This document shows, in pieces, positions 37,436 to 51,400 of a DNA stretch of 64,000 nucleotides. The DNA is from Arthonia radiata (Eukaryota; Ascomycota; Arthoniomycetes; Arthoniales; Arthoniaceae). The stretch's first letter is position 1; each line of letters starts with the position of its first letter. The DNA is taken from NCBI GenBank assembly GCA_002989075.1, contig PSQN01000015.1:682001-746000 (forward strand), written 5' to 3'. Made by a program: the position numbers and the translations under genes. The notes under the pieces were generated by a model. That model was given only the letters and a program-made list of their open reading frames with translations. It did no database searches and was not told the DNA's origin.

Positions 37436-39305
37436 TTTTCTTTAGTATACTACTTTATATAGCTATAAAAGCTATTTCTATACTAAAAACGAGTATATTA
37501 ATCTATATAATAATACTTAACTTTACTATTATTAAGATATAGTATTTAACTATAAGAAGTCGTAGTATATATATACTACTAAGTAGAAGATATTTCTTTA
37601 TAAGTACGGTATAAGAGCTAAGAGCCTATTTATTGCTTACTTAGTACTAGCGCTTAATTAAATATTAACGTATAGCTTTAACGCGCCTTATTTAAAGTAG
37701 CGTAGTATTAATTATATTCTCTAAGATCTATTATTCTTAAGTATTTTTACTAAGTATAGCGTAGTACTATACCTTAAAGTATTTTAAACGTATTACTATT
37801 TATCTATTTAGCCCCAAATTTAGTTATTAATATACTATCTTTAGCTATAATCTCTATTAAAAGCGGGTTAAATAACTATACTAACGCTATTAATTTTAGA
37901 AATATATTTATAGCTAAGCTAGTTTTAGATCCTATCTTAACGCTGTCTCTAAGTATTTTAATATCAATACTTTATCTATAGCTAACGTTATTATATAGAC
38001 CTTCTATATTGTTATATAATATAATAGTATAGTTTATATCTAGCGCTATATACCTTCTTATCTTATTGTTTACTTACTACTATAAGTATAAGAAAGCTTT
38101 TAGACTCTAATTTAGTATACTAACGCTTACTAAAAGAGCTATAGAGGTTCTATATATAACTTACCTAGTATAGATAAAGCAGCTCTATAGAACGTTATCG
38201 ATATAGTAATCTTTTAAGCTAAATTAAACGCTAATAATAATCTAGAAGCGAATATTAAAGGTAAATATAAGACCGAGTAGTTATAAGTACTACAATAATA
38301 AAAGAAAAAAGTCTGTTTAGATAAGTCTATAACTAAATTCTTAAAGCTTTTAAACTTATTCAATGTCTATATAGGCATATATATCGACAATACGGTACGT
38401 AAATATAGTATAGTAATAAATATAAACGTTTTAACGTACAAAATAAAGTATAAGTACATTACTCTACAAACATATTTATAGCTACTAATATTTATAGGTC
38501 TTAGAAGTAAATAGCTAACAACGCTATACTACCTAATCAAATAGGCTATATATTTATAAAGAATATAATAAAGTAGTCGATTTATCTAAGTTTTATAAAC
38601 GTATAGACTAACGATCTAAAGCTTATAGAGGCGGTAGAGGATTTATTAAGATACTATAATATCTTAATTTATAGCTTTATTTCTATATTAAAGTATACTA
38701 ATTTTAAGCAGTCTAATAAGAAAGACAACGTTCTTACGTTAATAAACGCTATATACCTACTTTATAAAGATACTTACTATATTAATATTCTTATATCTAT
38801 TACCGCCTTACTAAGCTACTGTATATAGAAAAATCTTAGTATTTATAGCGTAGCTAATCTCTATAAGCTCTCGCCTCGCTATATCTTTCTATAACTACTA
38901 TAATAGGTATTTAGTAAGAAATACAGTAAGCGTAACGTTATAACCTTTAATAAGTTTAAGCTAAAGTAGTAGAACTATATTATATTTATAAATCTGTTTA
39001 TAGCTCTATACTACTACTACTGCTACTAACTAACTAATACTAATATATATAGTGTAGATAACTAACAGCAGGTCTTTTTCTTTAGTAACTTTCTCTACTT
39101 ATATAATAAAGATAAAGTATATCTCTCTTAAGCCTATATACTACGTTATTACAGTTAGTACTATATCTTACTTATATATAATTAACTACGTAACCTAGGT
39201 ATCGTAAATCTAGTACTGTAGCTTAAAGTATAGTATGTTAGTATATAAGCTCTTTACGGCCTTCTAGCGGTATAAAGCAAGCTAGTATACTTTATTCTAG
39301 TACCG
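37436..39305 (+). pseudogene. Tnp2-like transposase relic, 3' part
   Basis: The frame interrupted by A2 resumes right after the second TCTAG duplication with SFL, then a block in which Tyr replaces most Cys of the expected Cys-rich element (SYKSYFYTKNE, about 37,465-37,500). It can be followed through IFTKYSVVLYLKVF (about 37,740) and a long C-terminal part with YCYQLTNTN (about 39,020) to around GLLAVQSKLVYF (39,250-39,300). Stops are TAA/TAG. Together with the 5' part it makes a protein of well over 1,000 codons. Terminal inverted repeats were not found by eye. Confidence 0.6.
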
Positions 39306-39850
39306 GTAGAGGGCAATTAAGTAGAAAGTATCGATAATAACCGCTAATATCTACTTAAGTATATATAGAGTATAGATTTTTTATAGGTTAAATAGAAGCA
39401 ATATATAGTAGTAATAGTATTTATACTTCTTTATATATATATTTAAGTATATATTTAAGCAATCTTTATAATAACCTTAAGGCACATACGTATAAGATAA
39501 ATAGCCCTTATACTTATAGTTAAATCTACTTTTACGACTACGACCGTAGCTAAGTTTAGTCGGTTATAGATTGTTAGTTTAATATAAAGTTATAAGACGT
39601 ATATTAGAAGGTTGCGTATCGGGCTTACATTAGTTTTATAACCGTTATAGAATTATTCTACTACTATAACTATACTATATCTAACTTGTACTATAGATAT
39701 TAATATAGCTCTAACTACTGCCTCTCCTCCTACCTCTACTTTTAGTATTAGAATAGAGGCTAGTATTAATATAGAATATAAAATAGAGTTAAATAAATAA
39801 ACTAGTAAATTCTTAATAAAGTATTAAAGCCTTCTTAATATCTTACTATA
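39306..39850. other. AT-rich RIP-degraded spacer
   Basis: Between the transposase relic and the Helitron relic no reading frame or repeat could be supported. The Helitron 5' end (expected TC) probably lies here but cannot be placed by eye. Confidence 0.5.
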
Positions 39851-42800
39851 ACTAGTTTTATATAGTTACTATAAGGTAGTAGAGCCTCTAAGTTAGACCT
39901 TAAGGTATTCTTTCTTGTTTCTATATAGTAAGGTTAGCTAAAACCCTAGTATATAGAGAGGCAGCTTTATAAAGAATAAAAATAAAGATAGCTGTCTACG
40001 CTACTAAGAGAGGACTAGTACTAAAAAAGTCTTTTCTATACTTTAGTATACTTTACTCTTCTAGTAACATTAAGATAAATTTAACTTAATCTTTTATATA
40101 GAACCTTTAATATAGAAACTTACTATTAACACTAGTACTCTTATTAAAGGCTAATAGCTTATCTTTTTACTTTATTACTAAAAGAATATCTATACTAAAC
40201 TATACTAGAGAGTAGCTAACTTTCTAGCTAATAATACTATTACTAACTAAATATAGAAGGTTAGTAAGTAAATTATACTACTAATATTCTATAGCAAATC
40301 GCTATATAATATAACTAAGTACTGTTATAATACTATAGCTATTATTTATACGTATAGCGGCTCTAATCTTTTTGTTATATTTACTTATAACTTGAATTAA
40401 ATTGAAATTAAATATAAGCTACTTTTTAGCTAGAATATCTCTAAGTAGCTAAACTTTACTATCTATATATTCTAATTAAAGTTAAAAAGTCTAAAGTATA
40501 ATATTATTAAAAAGAAAGTATTAGAGGTAGTTATTATACATTATAGTATAATTAAATTTTAAAACTATAGCCTTTTTTATTATTATATACTTATTATTCT
40601 TACTTATAATAGTAAGCTTAAGTTACTAAATAACGTAAATTATTTTATTTATACTAAGATCTTTAATCTTATTTAAAAGCCTTATCTGTTTACTATTATT
40701 AGCTAGTTAATATTATATAAAAAATATAGGTCTTATATTAAGAAATACTATATATATAAATATAAAATAAAATAAATACTTACCAAATATATTTTTTAAG
40801 GTATTTACTAAAAAGATAGTATTTACTAATAATTTCTATTTTATCTATCGCTAGTAGTATAATAGCTGTATAGTAAAAAAAAGTAAATTTATTTATATTA
40901 ATAAAAATATTATTATATATAACCTGTATCTTCTTAAAAAGTATAGTATATATATTAATATTAAAGTAATAGCAATAGTTAATTTATTTAAGTATCTCTA
41001 TAAGTATATATATAAGAATAGTAATTAAATTATAGTTTAATTAAAAGCTCTTAAATAAAGTAATATTGATAAAATTAAAATATATATTAATATACGCTAG
41101 CTAAACCTTTTTAAGTACTTTTAGTATACATTTTAGTTTTATATATATAAAAACTATTTTATAGTTAAATAGCTAAATATATATAAAGAGAACTAGTAAA
41201 CAGTATACTAGAATAATAATAGCAATAGATAAATAATAAAGTAGAGGATAGCAACTAGCCGTTATACTAAACTAATAGCGTAAATAGAGATTAATAAGCG
41301 TACTACTATAAATAAAGACTTTAAATTTAATATTAGTAATTTAAAGATAGATAAAATAAAGAAAAGAAAGCTAAAGCTATAGCTAATTTTATATTAAGAC
41401 TTTATTAATAAGTTTTAGTAGTATAATAATTAAAAGTAGTAGCTTCTATATATTTAAGTAAGTAGTACTATTAGCTATATATTATTTATATCTCTATGTT
41501 AATATAAGTATTATTATTTATAGCTAATTCTTATATATATACTAAAGCTTTATAGCTAAACTAATACTAAGAGCTTTAATAGTATTATTTATAAGTTATA
41601 CTATAAGATAGCGTTAGTTTATAGCTTAATAAAAAATAATAAGTAATAGAAGAAGATACTAAATAAAGTTAGTAAGGCGTTTAGTAGTAAAGTTCTATAG
41701 TATCTCTTTATAATAATTTTTACTTAGTATAAGCTAGCTAACTCTTTAACTTTTTAGAAAAAATTTAAGCTATAATTATTTATTAACTATAAGTATCTTC
41801 TTACTTATTCTTTTTACTATATTAATAATTTTATAGATACTAATATCTTTTTTTTAGCTCTTTATAATTTATAGCTTCTTTTATAGCGTTAAAAATAAAA
41901 TTTATATAAATTTAGCCTCTTAAAGCTAAATAATAATTTTTTAATAATTATACTTAAGTACTATAATCTTCTTTTAAATAATAAGCTTAATTATAATAAA
42001 AATAAACTATAGAAGACTATTAACGCTATTAAGGCTAGTATAGTAAGTAATATAGATTAATAGTATACTATAGCTATAATTATAGATACTATACTAGTAA
42101 AAAAGCTAAAGATCTTCTTTATATAGGGCTTTAGTAGTATTAGTAAGATATTTATAAAAAACTATATATTATTAAGAATACGTTTAGCTAGGTATATTAT
42201 ACTTATAGTAGTATTAACTAAAATTACTACTACGCTCTTTATTCATAGCTAAATAGTATATTTAAAGTTTAAAATGCTAGTTAAGAAGCTTAGTACGTCT
42301 TTTTAGTATAGTATTAGTATATAAATAGATTAAATAAAGCTACTATAGAAGATATAGATAATTATCTAAAATAAGGCGGTAATAGCTTACTAATATACTA
42401 TTAACGCTATTAACTATACTATATAGAATCTTATAAAGAATAACCGCTTCTTTAGTAGTAAGATAGTAGTATTTTATAGTAATTTTTAATAAATCTTCTC
42501 TATTGTCTTTAATAAATCCTATATTTAAATTATTTAGTTATACATTAAGTTTACTACTTACTAAAGTACTACAACTATTTTAGAACTTAGAAAGAATATA
42601 TATTTAAAGCAGTCTAAGCTTACTAAACTAATGTAGCGTTTACTAAATAAGTTTACTACTAGACTACTATAGCTAAGTAAGTCTACTAAACTAGATAGTA
42701 TAACTATATAGAGAACTATAAATATAGTATAGAGTAATAGTAATAAGAATATTAAAGCAAAAATAATATAGATTATCTTTCTATAACTAGAACTTTTACT

Positions 42801-43450
42801 ATAGAATATTAATAATAAGTAGATTATCTAGAGGGTTTTACTAGCTATATAGAATTTAACTGTTAATAAGCTTAATAAGAAGCTTCTATAGTAAATAACG
42901 ATGTTAGAGACAATAATAAAGTTCTATGATTAGCCTTTTATTAATAACAATATTAAGTATTATTTATTTAAATTCCTAGATAGTTAGTTATTTCTAAATA
43001 TACTACTATATAATCTATATCTTAAGATAAAAGCTCTAGTAATTCTTCTTTATAACCTTAATTCTACTACTAGCCTTTATAATAGTACTAAAATAAGACT
43101 TATCTTAATTAAATAACACCTTTTTAAAGCTATAATTCTATTGATTTTCTATATTAGTAAAATATAGCTACTTTCTAGAATCTTAATATCTTTATCTTTT
43201 AAAAGTTACTATATAGTAAGCTTTATTTAGAAGTAATTTTTTATATAAGCTTATCTTTACTATAATAATTTATAAGGCTTAGAGGTAATTACTATAGTAA
43301 GCTAGTATAACCCTAGATCTCTCTATCTTCTCTTACGGCTAGCTCTATATAGCCTTTTTAAGAGTAACTAGCTTTAGTAGTATTAAGGTTATATTGCTAT
43401 ATAACTAGTATAGCAACTAGAATAGAATTAAGAATATTATCTATAGTAAG
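39850..43450 (+). pseudogene. Helitron Rep/helicase relic
   Basis: Three diagnostic parts are seen in order. (1) A Rep part in frame 3: LYNITKYCYNTIAIIYTYSG (40,302-40,361), then LFVIFTYNLN (the FxTFTxNP block), then the two-His HUH nuclease motif reading YYY at 40,578-40,586. (2) A middle part in frame 1 from about 40,795 with PYNLYLLKKYSIYINI and KYLYKYIYK (40,930-41,010), hallmarks of Helitron polyproteins, plus IYINIRQLN (about 41,080). (3) A PIF1-type helicase from 42,115: Walker A reads GFSSISKI (42,127-42,150), later IIIQNKAVIA and FFSSKIVVFYSNFQQIF, the FGGKxVVxxGDFRQ motif of PIF1 helicases. Every altered motif residue is a C:G-to-T:A change. Confidence 0.9.
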
Positions 43451-43899
43451 GTCTTTTAAATTAATATAATTTAGTACTTAGTATAGAATTTAAAAGACGC
43501 TATGTTCTATAATAAAGGTTAAATATAGTCTTTCTTATTTAGAAAGAACTAAAGTACCTAAGCCTTATATTTAGTACGCTTTAGAACTTTAATTCTAAAA
43601 GTTTTTAACTTAGTAAAATATATACTTTTTAGTCTTAGAGTAATACTTTAAAAGGATAGTAATATATAGGCTATAAACGTTGTACGGTAATACTTATTAG
43701 CTCTCTATATAGTGTAGCTTAATATAGAAGGCCTTATAGTAGCAAATTAATTATAGAAGAGGGTAGTAATATACTAGCTATATACTGTCGTTGTTATTAA
43801 GATATAGCTATAGTATCTATTCTATATATATAGATAAAATAATCGTAGTATTGCGTCTCCGCTAGCTTTAGTAATAATATATGTTATATTAGGAAATTC

Positions 43900-45150
43900 C
43901 TTTGTTTAAGAGAAGCTTTAATGGGCCTAATTTGATAGTAATATAATTATTATAGTATAGCTATTATCTCTAATTAAGTTTCTAATAGCTTATATATATT
44001 AAACTCAATAGCTAGGTCTTATAAAAAAGCTTAAACTACTAAATTTATAATATTTACTAAGTATCTAATATTAACTAGCTAGGTATTACTATCTTCTAGA
44101 TAGCTAGACTCTTAATAAAGTTTTATTAGCTTATTTATATTTTTAGTATTATCTCTAGTAATACTAAATCTTAGTTAGTTATATAGTCTTATATCTAATA
44201 TATTATAGGTATATTAGCTAATCTAGATATAGAAGACTCTATTTTAAAGTCTTTTAGTATTTTTATAAGTATATTATAGAGATAATTACCTTTATATATT
44301 GATTCTAGTAGTACTAGATCTAAAATAGTATTTTTAAAAGTAAAACTACTAATAATATAGTAAATAATAATTTCTAAATAGTTAAAAAACCTACTAGAGG
44401 TCTAGATATCTAAAGCTAGACTAAATAGGCTATTTTTAGCCTTGTATTGTTCTAGTTCTAGTTAAACTAGATTTTTATAGTAGATATAAATTAATTTTAG
44501 ATCCTTTTAAATTACATAATAGCTAATAATTGGTAGTCCTCTATATTAGTTATTTTAAATAAATTAACTAATATTATAAAAAGGTTTACTTATAGGGCTT
44601 AGTAGATCTAAAAATAGAGAACTCAAATAAAAATAAAGAACTAATAGAGTCTAACTTATAGCTCTACTAGAGCTAGTAATTCTATAAAAGAATTACTATT
44701 TAGTACTTTTATAGAGAGATTCTTTTTAATAATAAATTAAATAATATCCTCTCTATAAGTAGCTTCTTATTAAAGGCTTTTTAGTATATTTTTCTATAGA
44801 GCTAGGTTAAAAAAATAAGTCTCTTATAGGTCTTTTACTAGTATTAGTAGTAGTTACTCTACTACTAGTAAAAGTACTAGTATTAGAGTTTTCTAATAAA
44901 CTTAGTTTGTATATACTAATATTCTAGAATTAGTTATTACAATTAGATAGTAAACTTACCTTCTAGATCCTTTAAAGCTTTATTTCTAGTATCTTCTATT
45001 TTTTTACTATTCTTTTCTTCTTCGTTTTTAAGATAACTAGAATAGTATTATTTTAGATATTTTATTAGAGCTCTAGTACTAGTTTTATACTAAGCTAGTA
45101 CATAGGCTTTTAAATAAGGCTTATTAGTACTAATTTTTAGTAGTAGATTT
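43900..45150 (-). pseudogene. hAT-like transposase relic
   Basis: On the minus strand a degraded frame shows KNSLFSLALDIQTSSRFFNY (about 44,435 down to 44,376), then YYIISSFTFKNTILDLVLLE and LIKILKDFKIESSISRLAN (about 44,280-44,210). This is the order of the hAT catalytic core: xTxDxWTS, then a strand leading to LxxxxLxxLxGxH, then a helix before the next strand. The Trp of the WTS element is a stop (TAG). The N-terminal side, towards 45,150, is Arg/Glu/Gln-rich. Element D begins at 45,181. The stretch 43,450-43,900 shows no recognisable domain and may hold the C-terminal part. Confidence 0.55.
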
Positions 45151-45180
45151 TAAATTTTAACTATTCTAGTTGCTTCTAAG

Positions 45181-45688
45181 TGTTAAAAATGTGCAGGGAA
45201 GAAGAAAGATACTACTATAAAGAGTAGAAAGACGAGACTAGCTTAGAACTGGTACAATACTTAGGCTTAGTATAGGTACAATACTTAGTAGCAAGGGGAA
45301 GCTATTGTTATATTGTCTGTCTTGTTAGCTAAAATTCTCTAAAGAGATTCTAGCTTATATATTTAAGTTTAGCAGCTTATATAGAACTTACTAGATATCT
45401 GTTCTTTTTAATAGAAGCTAGATAACTTATAACTTACTATATAAGACAGTAATTCTGTTTATCTAAAACTATTAGTCTTTAAGTCTATTTTATATTGTCT
45501 TAAACTACGGGCCAGCTGTCTAAGACAGGTCGTACAATACTTCTTTTTGTCCTAGGTCCGGGCTACTAGGCCCGACCCTTTAGATAAAAAGCTTATTCTA
45601 TTTTAGACCGAGACAGCTGGTAGGACCTGTTCAATACTCTGGGTCCCTAAGGGTTCCGGCTAACTAGCTAGTTGGTTAATTCTTAACA
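45181..45688 (-). repeat. D 3' LTR (508 bp)
   Basis: It contains inverted pairs CCAGCTGTC (about 45,512) and GACAGCTGG (about 45,612), and GTCCGGGC / GCCCGAC around 45,555-45,578, which could form a hairpin. It aligns over its full length with 57,722-58,227. Confidence 0.93.
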
Positions 45689-45733
45689 TACCTCCTTAAT
45701 CGACTAGTTATTTTAGCCGGATTGTAAGCTAAT

Positions 45734-46377
45734 TTAAGTTCTAAACGTCAGTATTTTAGCCAAGTCGATTAGTTTTATTAAACCGTCTGCTAATTGTTCC
45801 TTTGTAGAAACGTATTTGAGCTCTGTTCGGCCTGCCTGAACGTTTTCTCTAACATAGTGATACTGTATATCAATATGCTTAGATTTAGCTCGGAAGGTAG
45901 GGTTTTTTGTAAGTTCTTTTGTCGAATTGCTGTCGGTAAGTAACAGTTTTATAGGCAAAACCGGGGTCTCCGGTCTAATTTAACCGGCTTGCCAAGGCAA
46001 ATATGTGCTTGCCTAATGAGTTAGAGCCAGCCAAGTCTTTTTATCCGCAGACTTTTTAAAAGTACCCGCTAAATCGGTAGTAATCGAATTATCTTCGAAA
46101 ATCCCGGACAGTTCGGTAGCAATTGATCGGATAAATAACTGTTCCTTTATAGCTTCTTTAAGGGCCATATATTCGGCCTCACAAGAGCTTAAGGCAACCA
46201 TTTTTTGTAGCTTTGAATTCTAGCTAAGGGCTCCGTTCCTGAGTAGAAAGATATAGCCGGTAGTCGATCTTCTAGTACCGAGGTCTCCCCCCCAATCTGC
46301 GTTACAGTAGCCGGTTATACCGTCTATTGAGGGAGATTTATAGTAAAGGCCAAGGTTAGGAGTTTTATCTAAGTAAG
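45734..46377 (-). pseudogene. D gag-pol, last part (RNase H)
   Basis: It resumes after the C insertion with TYLDKTPNLGLYYK and GYCNADWGGD (the RNase H first Asp block), then MVALSSCEAEYMALKEAIKE (46,201 leftwards). It ends with KSKHIDIQYHYVREN and STKEQLADGLIK, stop at 45,734. All catalytic blocks of the Copia RNase H are recognisable. Two short open parts (46,013-46,201 and 45,734-45,958) are pieces of this one frame, separated by stops near 46,000. Confidence 0.9.
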
Positions 46378-47049
46378 TGTTAGGATGCGGCGCTAGTATA
46401 ACCTAACCTGCTATAATTAGTGTTATACAAGCACATAAACAGTCAATTACGACTGTAGAGTTACGTAACCTGCTAAGACGTGCCAGACGTACTAGATAGG
46501 GCTGTTATTAAACAGCATTCTAGTAGCTCTAGCAACAACCGGCTAGACGTACTAGATAGGGCTGTTACTACATTATAGCCCTAGCAGCTCTAGCAGACCT
46601 AAAGCACAAGCTATATTATAGACTATATAGATAGGATAGCTATCCACCTTAGTAGATAGATATCCGTAAATTTAGATTTAGAATTAATATTATCGTTTAA
46701 TATTAACTCTAAGGTATTAAACTTAATTAGTTCTTCTTGCTGTAACGCAACTAGTAAGCTACGAGCAATTCTTATAAGTATTAGCGTAAAGTAAGACCCT
46801 ATAGCTATATCGACGTACAAATAGAGCGACTAAGTCTCGAGAGAGCTTTCCTATGTAGCCTTAGTACAATCCTTCTAGCTTATTTATATTACCGGCTGAG
46901 CCCCTCGTTTAAGGCTTACAGTTTGTCCCTTGCTTCCTTAACCTCCCCTTCCGAGTTAGATATCTTAGTAATTATCTCTCTCCTAAGATTATATTACCCT
47001 TAACATAAAATAAGACTAAGTAAAGTAGTTACAGCCGCCCGGCGTTACA
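46378..47049 (+). repeat. C 5' LTR (672 bp) with internal 60-bp tandem duplication
   Basis: The block starting CAGACGTACTAGATAGGG at about 46,484 recurs 60 bp later at about 46,544, with differences in the middle. The same two-unit layout, more mutated, is in the 3' LTR. Confidence 0.95.
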
Positions 47050-47059
47050 CTTTTACGGA

Positions 47060-48420
47060 TCGCCTTAAGCAACTAACAAACTAAGGTATGTACTACTATT
47101 CTTATAACTAACTTATCTAGGAACAAGACTCTATTAGCAAACAATTTCTTAGACAGTTCTTTAGAGAAAGAATAAATAAAGGTCCCTTGACACCGATCGT
47201 CTAGCCCAACTTTAGTACGGAGTATACCAATCTCGTCCTTATATAGAAGTAAACGAGTAGAAAAACAGACAATACTACGAACGTACAAGTCAAGTACCCT
47301 AAACACTCTCAAACAAATCTCAGAGAACCTTTTTAAGAAAGCAACAACCCAACTAGAATCTTTAAACCAGCCTTAAAGGACTAACATACCTTAAGACGAA
47401 GATGTTACTATAGTACATAGAAATAATAATATTAAGATACCAGAATTTCGAGGAGACAGACAGTCTCTACAAATATTTCTTAGTCTATATCGAATTAACC
47501 TCATTAACAAGCAAAAGGAGCTAGCTACCGAAGTAAAGAAGGTAATCTATATAGAGTTATACCTACGTAAAGATACACTCTTATAGTTTTTACTACTCCT
47601 TAACGACTATCTCGATAACAGTAACGAAGCAAAGAAGAAAACAAAACGCGTATTTAGATCTTATATAGTATTTATAACAATACTCAAGGACATATATAGA
47701 GGAGGAAACTAGAAGCTCGAAGCGCAATATAAGCTTAAAGAATTTAAACAAGGCAATTTACCAGTAACATAGTACGTAGCTAAGTTTATAACGTACGCTT
47801 ATATTATAGAATTCAATAAAGAAGCCCTAGTAGTCTAGTTTTATAAGAAACTCAACGAGAAGATAAAGAATCTTATGTTACACGAGAAACGCGCAGAACA
47901 ACTCACGGACATTAAGTTTTAAGCAACGAGACTTGACCAACGACTTTAAGAACGGAAACGCAAACAAACTAGTAAACAGCCCAGTTAGACATTAAACACG
48001 TCCCAACATCGCTACGACAACCGTCGTACCGAACCTATAAATCTTAATGCGCTCCAGAAGAAAGGATCGCAACCCAGTTAAAAGAAATATAGAAAACTTT
48101 CGGAAAAGAACCGAAAGTATCGACTTGCTAATAACCTCTACCTTTATTGCGGCAAAGAGGGCTATAGAGCAGCCGAATGCAGATCTAAACAGAAAGGCCC
48201 GACCAAGAAGCTCTATGCTCTTAGACGAGGCGGATACAACGAGAAAAACGCGGCCGAAGAGCTAACGCAACTTAAAGCCTATATAATTGAGGATCCTAAG
48301 AATTTATTAACCTTCCTTTTAGCATTGACTAAATTAACGTTAGAAAAGATTGCTAGCTAGAAACTAGGAATTAACTTAAAGAACGCATACGATATAGTCC
48401 TAACCAAAGGAATTGACTGA
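47060..48420 (+). pseudogene. C gag relic
   Basis: The plus strand encodes a Gypsy gag with IPEFRGDRQSLQIFLSLYRI (about 47,440-47,500), a helical core through YVAKFITYAY (about 47,780), and a zinc knuckle LYLYCGKEGYRAAEC (about 48,140-48,185). Of the four zinc ligands, the first Cys and the His both read Tyr (TGC to TAC, CAC to TAC). The exact start is not clear. The TGA near 48,420 may be a mutated Trp, since the frame carries on into a Gln/Glu-rich linker. The short plus frame at 48,047-48,265 is a shadow, in another frame, of this region. Confidence 0.85.
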
Positions 48421-51400
48421 AATTAAATCCCGCCACGAGAAAATTACTACGAGCAGCCTTCAATAGCGTTGGCTCGCAACCAGAAACAAGAACTTTAAGA
48501 ACTTAAAGAATACAATATTGAAGCTCTACAACAGCTTATAAGACTCGCAGCTATAGAAGAATTAGAGAATTAACCGATTAACGAATCTTAGACTTTAGCA
48601 GCCAACAAAGAACAACTTCAAGAAGAAGAAGAATTATTATTATCTAAAGAAGACGAAGAACAATCCAAATACACAGACGCAATATTGCAACTACAAACAG
48701 CTAGGTTATATTTACAGGACCTAGAAGCTTAAGCAAGAATACAGTTACTTATTAATAGACTTAGGTTTATAAAACAAGGCTATAAACTAGTACTACGTCT
48801 CAATAATATTCTTATCAATACAACAACAGGAGTAGTAGTATTCCTAGAATAGTACGCAGTACAAGCAATTAAGACTAATAAAGAGTTTCAAGTATCAATC
48901 AAACAGTTTAGCGGACACTCAGACACCAACAAAACCTTCAGGAAACAGGTTATTGCTAACCACCACAACACGTAGAAACGAACATACTCAGTACTATCGA
49001 GAAACAAATATACCGTCCACAAACTCAGGGAAGAACGAGGACGACGGCGCTCAAGTCCCTACCCAAGAAGCTAGTAGAAACACTCTGTTCCTTACCAGAA
49101 AAAGAACAAGAACGTATAAAAGTACTACTTAACAGAACATCAGTCACCATTATAATCGATTTAGAAGCAACAGGAAATTTTATCCACTTTAATACAGTAT
49201 TCAAAATTTAAGAAAAACAACACAAGAAGGGATCCCTGTACAATCTACAAGTCGCGGATAGATTCAGAAATGTATATCAAAACGGCGCTATTACACACAA
49301 AGTTAGAACTACCATAAGAACAGCAGAATTTTAAGAAAAGATTGTCTTGAACGTTACCAATACTAGAACATATCAGGCAATTTTAGGAACGCTTTTCCTA
49401 GACCGACATATACTACAGTAAAGAAACGTACTAACGTTATTTCTAAGACAGAAAATAAGACAATACCGGACTATTTCGTTTATAAGAAATCTACAGGAAG
49501 ATACTATCGACAAGTTAGCAACGGTTATACCAACCTACCACACCAAAAGACGCAGAGAGCGTGCCTAGGTAAGAGAAGTAGCCGAATTAACAAGCCTCGA
49601 CACTTCTCATTCAGTATTACCTAAGGAATACTAGCAATACAAACAAGTTTTTAAGGAAGAAGCTGACAATAAATTATCAAAATATACGCTATAGGATCAC
49701 AAAATCGAGTTTCTACCCGACTTAAATCCCAAGGGCACGAAATTATACCCAATGAGACTAAACTACTGAAACGAATATAAGATATACGTTAACAAACTCG
49801 AGAAGAAAAGATTTATTAGAAAATCGGAAGCTCTATTTAGATGTTCCTTATTCTTCGTTTCTAAGAAAGGAGACAAGCTCCGACCAGTTATCGACTATCG
49901 ACCAACAAATTCTATAACAAAGAAGGACAGACATCCTTTACTACTTATCAATAACAAAATAGACTCTCTTTGGGGAGCCCAATAGTTTACGAAAATAGAT
50001 CTTTGCGGAGCATACAACCTAATCCGAATACGAGAGGAAGACGAGTAGAAAACAGCATTCAAGACGCCTTTTAGCCTCTATAAATACCTTGTTATACCTT
50101 TCAGACTAGTAAATACACCAGCAACCTTTTAACGACACATCAACAGTGTACTAGAGAAGTACCTTAACGAGTTTGTTACAGCATATATTAACGACATTAT
50201 TGTCTACTCTAGAACGCTAGAGGAATACAAGCAATACGTTGCGTAGATATTAAAATAGCTAAATAAATACAACCTTCGTATTAAGCTCTAGAAGTATAAA
50301 TTTTATGCACAAGAAACTAACTTCTTAAGATATGTTATTCAGCCTAGTATAATTAAAATATCACTAAACAAGGTAAAAGCTATACTCGAATAGCCTACCT
50401 TAAAGAATATAAAGGAAATATAGTCCTTCCTCGGCTTTAGAAACTTCTATAGGAGATTTATTAATAGATACTTTAGAGTAGTTTTACTACTTATAAGACT
50501 TACGCAAAAAGATTTACCCTTCGTATAGAGAAAGGATTAACAGAACGCGTTTTAGAAATTAAAGCAGCACTTTACATCTATACTAGTTCTAACGACCTTT
50601 AACTACGACAAACTAACTACTATAGAGACAGATGCATCCAACTATACAATCGAATTAGCATTAAGCTAACTAAACGACAAAAATATACTACACTTAGTAG
50701 TATTTTACTTAAGAACGATAACAGCACCGAAACTTAACTATAATATTTACGATAAGGAACTACTATCGATCGTCGAATTACTCAAATACTAGAAACACTA
50801 TTGTACAATGCCCAAGCACCAAGTATATATCATTACTAATTACAAGAACCTTATACAATTTACAACAATAAAAGTCTTAAATCGAAGATAAGTAAGGTAG
50901 TTAGAAGAACTAGCATTATTCGATATACAGATTATATATTAAAAGGGATCAGAAAATTAGAGAGCCGACGCTCTTAGTCGAAGATTAGACTACATAGCAA
51001 ACAAAACGTAAGTCTTACATACAATTTTACAAGAAAATTCAGACAGCACGCTTAAACCTAATCGGATCAGCGAACTCTTAACAATAATAAGAATTAAGAA
51101 TTAGTCTAAAAGGTAAGAACTAATATAAGGGTACAAGAAAGATCGAACAACGCAAGACATACGACTTAAAGATAAGAATAGACTTAAAACCTTTAAGAAA
51201 AAGATCTATATTCTATATAACATACAAGAGGCAGTTATTCAGGAAGCCTATAAAGAAGGCTACAGAGGAACAGCAATCACAATAGAAAAACTAATAAGAA
51301 CGTACTTTATACCAAAGCTACGAACAAAAATCGCAGACTTCATTCAGAAGTACGATATCTACAAAAGAACTAAGTTAGAAAGACATAAGCCTTACAGCTT

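Noticed and set aside
47073-47312. 79-codon minus-strand frame at the start of element C
   Set aside because: It is antisense to the beginning of gag and just inside the 5' LTR; no domain and no second copy to test it.
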